Below, piece after piece: positions 61,901 through 64,000 of a stretch of 64,000 bases of DNA (its first letter is position 1; every line of letters begins with the position of its first letter). A program made the translations under genes and the position numbers. Source of the DNA: Bacteroidales bacterium (GTDB lineage: Bacteria > Bacteroidota > Bacteroidia > Bacteroidales > Muribaculaceae); assembly GCA_019416285.1 (NCBI GenBank), contig DXXM01000002.1, forward strand, positions 124,001 to 188,000. The letters run 5' to 3'. Below the pieces are notes generated by a model that did no database searches, had not been told where the DNA came from, and worked only from the letters and a program-made list of their open reading frames with translations.

Positions 61901-63552
61901 CATTCAAGGATATCGACATGACCGGCGACATTTTTGTCAAGAATCTGTCGATGAAACTTGATTTCACCAACACGACCTACACCACTACCGACAGCATACA
62001 CATCACGCCGGGCAGAATCCAGTTCGATGACGTCAGGCTTACCGACCGCAACGGCAAAAGCGCTATGCTGAGCGGCTACGTGACCCACAACTATTTCCAT
62101 GACCCGACATTCCGTTTCGATATCAGCGATGCAAAGGATTTTCTCGTCTATGACGTTAAGGAGAACCAGACGGAGGATCCGTGGTACGGCCGCATCTACG
62201 GCAACGGTTCCGCGAGCGTAATCGGCGTGCCCGGTCGGGTGGACATCAACGTGAACATGGCCACGGCGCCCAAGTCGACCTTTACATTCGTGCTCAGCGA
62301 TGCGGAGCAGGCTCTCGACTACACATTCATCACCCTGCGTGACCGCGACAAGGCCAAAAAGGATTCCATTGCCGCCCTCGATCCCACGCCGCTGATTGTG
62401 CGCCAGCTTAAAGAGCGCATCCGGAAGCAGGAAGAGGGCGCGCCGTCGGTCTACGCCATGACTTTCGACGTGGACATCAATCCCACGGCGGCAATCAATC
62501 TCATCATGGACCCGGTGGGAGGCGACAAGATAACGGCCTACGGAAGCGGCCACCTGCGCATGTCGTATTCGTCGGACGGCGACCTGCGCATGTATGGCGA
62601 TTACACCATCAACCGCGGTACCTACAACTTTACCCTACAGGATATAATCGTCAAGGAGTTCAATATCCGCGAGGGTAGCCGAATCTCTTTCCTCGGCGAT
62701 CCGTATGCGGCCCAACTCGACATCATCGCGTCCTATACCGTCAACGCCAACCTCAGTGACCTCGATGAGTCATTCCTGGCGGACCGCGAGCTCAACCGCA
62801 CGAAAGTGCCGGTGGACGCCCTGATGATTGTGCGCGGCGACATCCGTCAGCCCGACATCACTTTCGACCTCGACTTCCCGACACTGACCAGTGACACTTA
62901 CCGCAAGGTGCGCTCTATCGTTTCGACCGAGGATATGATGAACCGTCAGATTATCTATCTGCTCGCGCTCAACAAATTCTATACGCCTGACTATATGTCG
63001 GCCACCCATGGCAATGAACTTGTGTCGATGGCGTCGTCCACGCTGTCGTCGCGTCTCGGTTCCATGCTCGGACAGTTGAGCGACAACTGGAGCATCGCGC
63101 CGGCCATCCGCAGTGACCGCACCGACTTCTCCGACATTGAGGTCGACGTGGCCCTTTCAAGCCATCTGCTCAACAATCGCCTGCTCTTCAACGGCAACCT
63201 CGGATATCGTGACAATTCGCTTAACAACAACAGCTTCATCGGCGATTTCGATATCCGCTACCTGCTGAACCGCTCTGGCACCATACAGCTCAAGGCCTAC
63301 AACCGCTACAACGACCAGAACTATTATCTTAAAAGCGCTTTGACCACCCAAGGTGTCGGCATCGTGTTCAAACGTGATTTCGACAACATCTTCTCCTTCC
63401 TGCGTCCCTGGAAAAAGAATAAGGATGAGGACGGAGACGATGAAAAACCTGCGGCTATCACCCCTGACCGTCCTGCGGCCGGCGCGAAGGAACAGGAGCG
63501 CAAGCGCATATCAGCCGATGATATTTTCGACGGAAAGGCCGGCGAAAAATAG
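58939..63552 (+). CDS. tamB: Translocation and assembly module protein TamB-like (DUF490)
   Basis: The 1537-residue AsmA/TamB-like protein has one N-terminal membrane helix (about 8-30, FTLVIVLVLPLAVPFILYVL) and a long run of beta-strand repeats that would form a hydrophobic groove spanning the periplasm. The C-terminal ~400 residues are the DUF490 domain (GSGHLRMSYSSDGDLRMYGD, RGTYNFTLQDIIVKEFNI, ATHGNELVSMASSTLSSRLG, NNRLLFNGNLGYRDNS). Family knowledge: TamB-like proteins help phospholipid transport or outer-membrane protein assembly. No TamA/BamA-like gene is adjacent. The start is TTG at 58939; no ATG gives the conserved membrane helix. A Lys/Asp-rich tail ends the protein. Confidence 0.92.
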   Translation: MKTLYRILRFTLVIVLVLPLAVPFILYVLLSLPVVQRSIAGRAEHELTALLGTEVEIGEVGLAPFNRVVLKDVVVRDSLGAEALSVGHLGAGISIGESLWKERPIISYVELIDLSLHLYKVTAEAPVNIQPILDRFKSKEDKGPSKFDLAVNLVVIRRSSLNFDVLDAQPADSGRFDINHIAVTGLRADIRAPRISDSNIEVEIKRMGAQERCGLLLKELTASVWVDKDELTVNNFVIELGNSRLALNDMAFTSPLGRPLNPAELLQSPVETLPDSYVTLSDLGPFVKELGDVDERIDIDFELEGQLDSLAIKRFDLEMPEHDARVSVRGLVENIGKGKDSISADLQRLNVVMNMERALDFTVSPSSLLHKYHKTLLPLATLGDIDLLGDLMLTPKSIDFNGSLNTACGNLDIDCGMIKGPGSQMRIDGGVSSASFNPSTLLPQLAALTQVSFESEADVTLAPSGEINGVVSLAIPEVVWNGYDFTDLTARADFFGSRFEAELTSLSPLLDFSINGGADLKGEDALSEFYADIRHLSLSPFVKSGRFHDYSVSCGVDASVQGRNPDTMTGWVNVGNLAFSGADGKNLTIPYIEFDALSIDSVRTLSLRSPMADADLTGRFSVKTFGRDIHGIIASVFPALLSPGDKLPGDVDFKLDMTVKDDTAISRFFSLPVDIIYPATVNSYVRGGADPVMGFSLDAPYLRNKDKLVEGSRLSVLLDGSERRSEFTAHTAFPTKNGLLDLNINSMGGCDSIDTDISWKIDRQAEFRGQVDFATMFSRDSLNNNLFTDIAFKTSQMVFNDSAWTVNPGTVHVAPGRITVDNLNGGRRGQSLRINGVASADSVDRLVVSLKNIDLDYIFESLELSDAVQFGGRATGDFYGLRLLSSQPVLYTPRLQVEGLKYNKCVMGDGDIRSFWNNETKSVSINAVINQINGKQSLIDGYIKPMTEELDFQFKARSAPVGFMLPFMSAFTSRIGGEVSGDAHLYGTFKDIDMTGDIFVKNLSMKLDFTNTTYTTTDSIHITPGRIQFDDVRLTDRNGKSAMLSGYVTHNYFHDPTFRFDISDAKDFLVYDVKENQTEDPWYGRIYGNGSASVIGVPGRVDINVNMATAPKSTFTFVLSDAEQALDYTFITLRDRDKAKKDSIAALDPTPLIVRQLKERIRKQEEGAPSVYAMTFDVDINPTAAINLIMDPVGGDKITAYGSGHLRMSYSSDGDLRMYGDYTINRGTYNFTLQDIIVKEFNIREGSRISFLGDPYAAQLDIIASYTVNANLSDLDESFLADRELNRTKVPVDALMIVRGDIRQPDITFDLDFPTLTSDTYRKVRSIVSTEDMMNRQIIYLLALNKFYTPDYMSATHGNELVSMASSTLSSRLGSMLGQLSDNWSIAPAIRSDRTDFSDIEVDVALSSHLLNNRLLFNGNLGYRDNSLNNNSFIGDFDIRYLLNRSGTIQLKAYNRYNDQNYYLKSALTTQGVGIVFKRDFDNIFSFLRPWKKNKDEDGDDEKPAAITPDRPAAGAKEQERKRISADDIFDGKAGEK

Positions 63553-63696
63553 GCGTAAGGTCAACCTGTTGTCAAACATCTCACCGACATCGGAAAATCA
63601 GCCCTGGCAATGTAACTATTGCGGCATTTTCGCGTCTGATATATGTATGGCTGTTGCAAATCGAACATCATTCATCAATCACATAATTATTGCGTA

Positions 63697-64000
63697 ATGA
63701 GAAAAAGTTTTTTATCAGTGGCTCTGCTCGCGGCTTCGGCCCTCGGAGCCGGCGCTGCACCGCTCTGGCTGCGCAACGTGGCTATTTCTCCTGACGGCTC
63801 GACGATTGCGTTTACCTATAAGGGTAACATATTCACAGTGCCGGCCAAGGGTGGCGACGCTCGTCAGCTTACATCGGGCAGCAGTTACAACACGGCTCCC
63901 GTGTGGAGTCCCGACGGCTCGAAAATCGCTTTCGGAAGTGACCGTGACGGCTCGATGGACGTGTTTGTTGTCAACAGCAAAGGCGGTGTGCCCAGGCGTC
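63697..64000 (+). CDS. Tricorn-like S41 peptidase, 5' part (3' end outside window)
   Basis: Partial: 101 codons are visible. A signal peptide (MRKSFLSVALLAASALGAGA) is followed by the first blades of a PD40/TolB-like beta-propeller: PLWLRNVAISPDGSTIAFTY, GNIFTVPAKGGDARQLTSG, APVWSPDGSKIAFGSDRDGS and MDVFVVNSKGG. In Bacteroidales this beginning is that of the large periplasmic Tricorn-homologue proteases with a C-terminal S41 domain, so that is the most likely identity. The catalytic part is not in the window; another PD40-propeller protein remains possible. Confidence 0.75.
   Translation, partial: MRKSFLSVALLAASALGAGAAPLWLRNVAISPDGSTIAFTYKGNIFTVPAKGGDARQLTSGSSYNTAPVWSPDGSKIAFGSDRDGSMDVFVVNSKGGVPRR

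Noticed and set aside
61210..62553. 447-codon open frame antisense to tamB
   Set aside because: A long shadow frame caused by the GC-rich codon pattern; His/Arg/Gly-rich with no domain features, while the forward frame is TamB.
1..64000. CRISPR arrays, tRNA or rRNA genes, prophage or insertion sequences
   Set aside because: No regularly spaced direct repeats, cloverleaf sequences, transposase or phage motifs were seen in any intergenic region or frame.

Overview
The window looks like chromosomal sequence from a Bacteroidales bacterium, probably of the Muribaculaceae or a close relative (family level is inference). The evidence: many promoters of the Bacteroidetes primary sigma type (a -7 element TAnnTTTG, often with TTTG or TTG about 19-21 bp upstream); two proteins ending in type IX secretion sorting domains (type A on the pectin lyase at 22322-25948, type B on the protein at 51159-52475); and families typical of the phylum (DUF4301, DUF4369 lipoproteins, class III fructose-bisphosphatase, Bacteroidetes-type RNA polymerase omega). 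Most of the window is GC-rich housekeeping DNA; one gene (10460-11041) is clearly AT-rich. I see no rRNA, tRNA, CRISPR array, phage or insertion sequence.

Left part (1-12.2 kb): a GH31 glycosidase cut by the window edge lies downstream of a membrane-spanning AraC-type sensor-regulator that is broken by one in-frame TGA. Then come rpsO, an rpoZ-bamD pair, a divergent GHL10-like secreted hydrolase, a small conserved protein, htpG, an AT-rich secreted protein and a CapA-like phosphoesterase.

Middle (12.2-32.4 kb): a reverse-strand block panC-panD-ffh-folD, forward recR, a GNAT acetyltransferase, and ftsK-lolA-trxB. Next come a 1208-residue secreted rhamnogalacturonan lyase (PL11) with two LamG modules, a secreted alpha/beta hydrolase, flavodoxin, rpmH, an acyltransferase-3 membrane protein, a YkvA-like protein and fbp. 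Several different palindromic repeat elements sit between these genes.

The most unusual locus is 32.5-37.0 kb: kduD, an orphan galactitol-type PTS EIIC, kduI and kdgK in one apparent operon with a promoter-like element and a strong terminator. KduI carries an N-terminal signal peptide added in front of an otherwise complete enzyme, and no PTS phosphotransfer component is present. The simplest model is that the unsaturated-uronate product of pectin lyases is isomerised in the periplasm by exported KduI, imported unphosphorylated by the EIIC-like carrier, reduced by KduD and phosphorylated by KdgK. This is inference from sequence and context, but it is specific and testable.

Right part (37-64 kb): ftsY-rimO-menF followed by two SGNH-hydrolase-like proteins and an MBOAT acyltransferase (a likely envelope glycan O-acetylation cassette); a DUF4301 protein; a GNAT protein and engB; an unannotated-looking 55-residue protein; an operon of a type-B T9SS substrate, a lytic transglycosylase, uvrA and a small membrane protein; a Spy-like periplasmic protein; a thioredoxin-fold lipoprotein without catalytic cysteines; tamB; and the start of a Tricorn-like S41 peptidase cut by the right edge.
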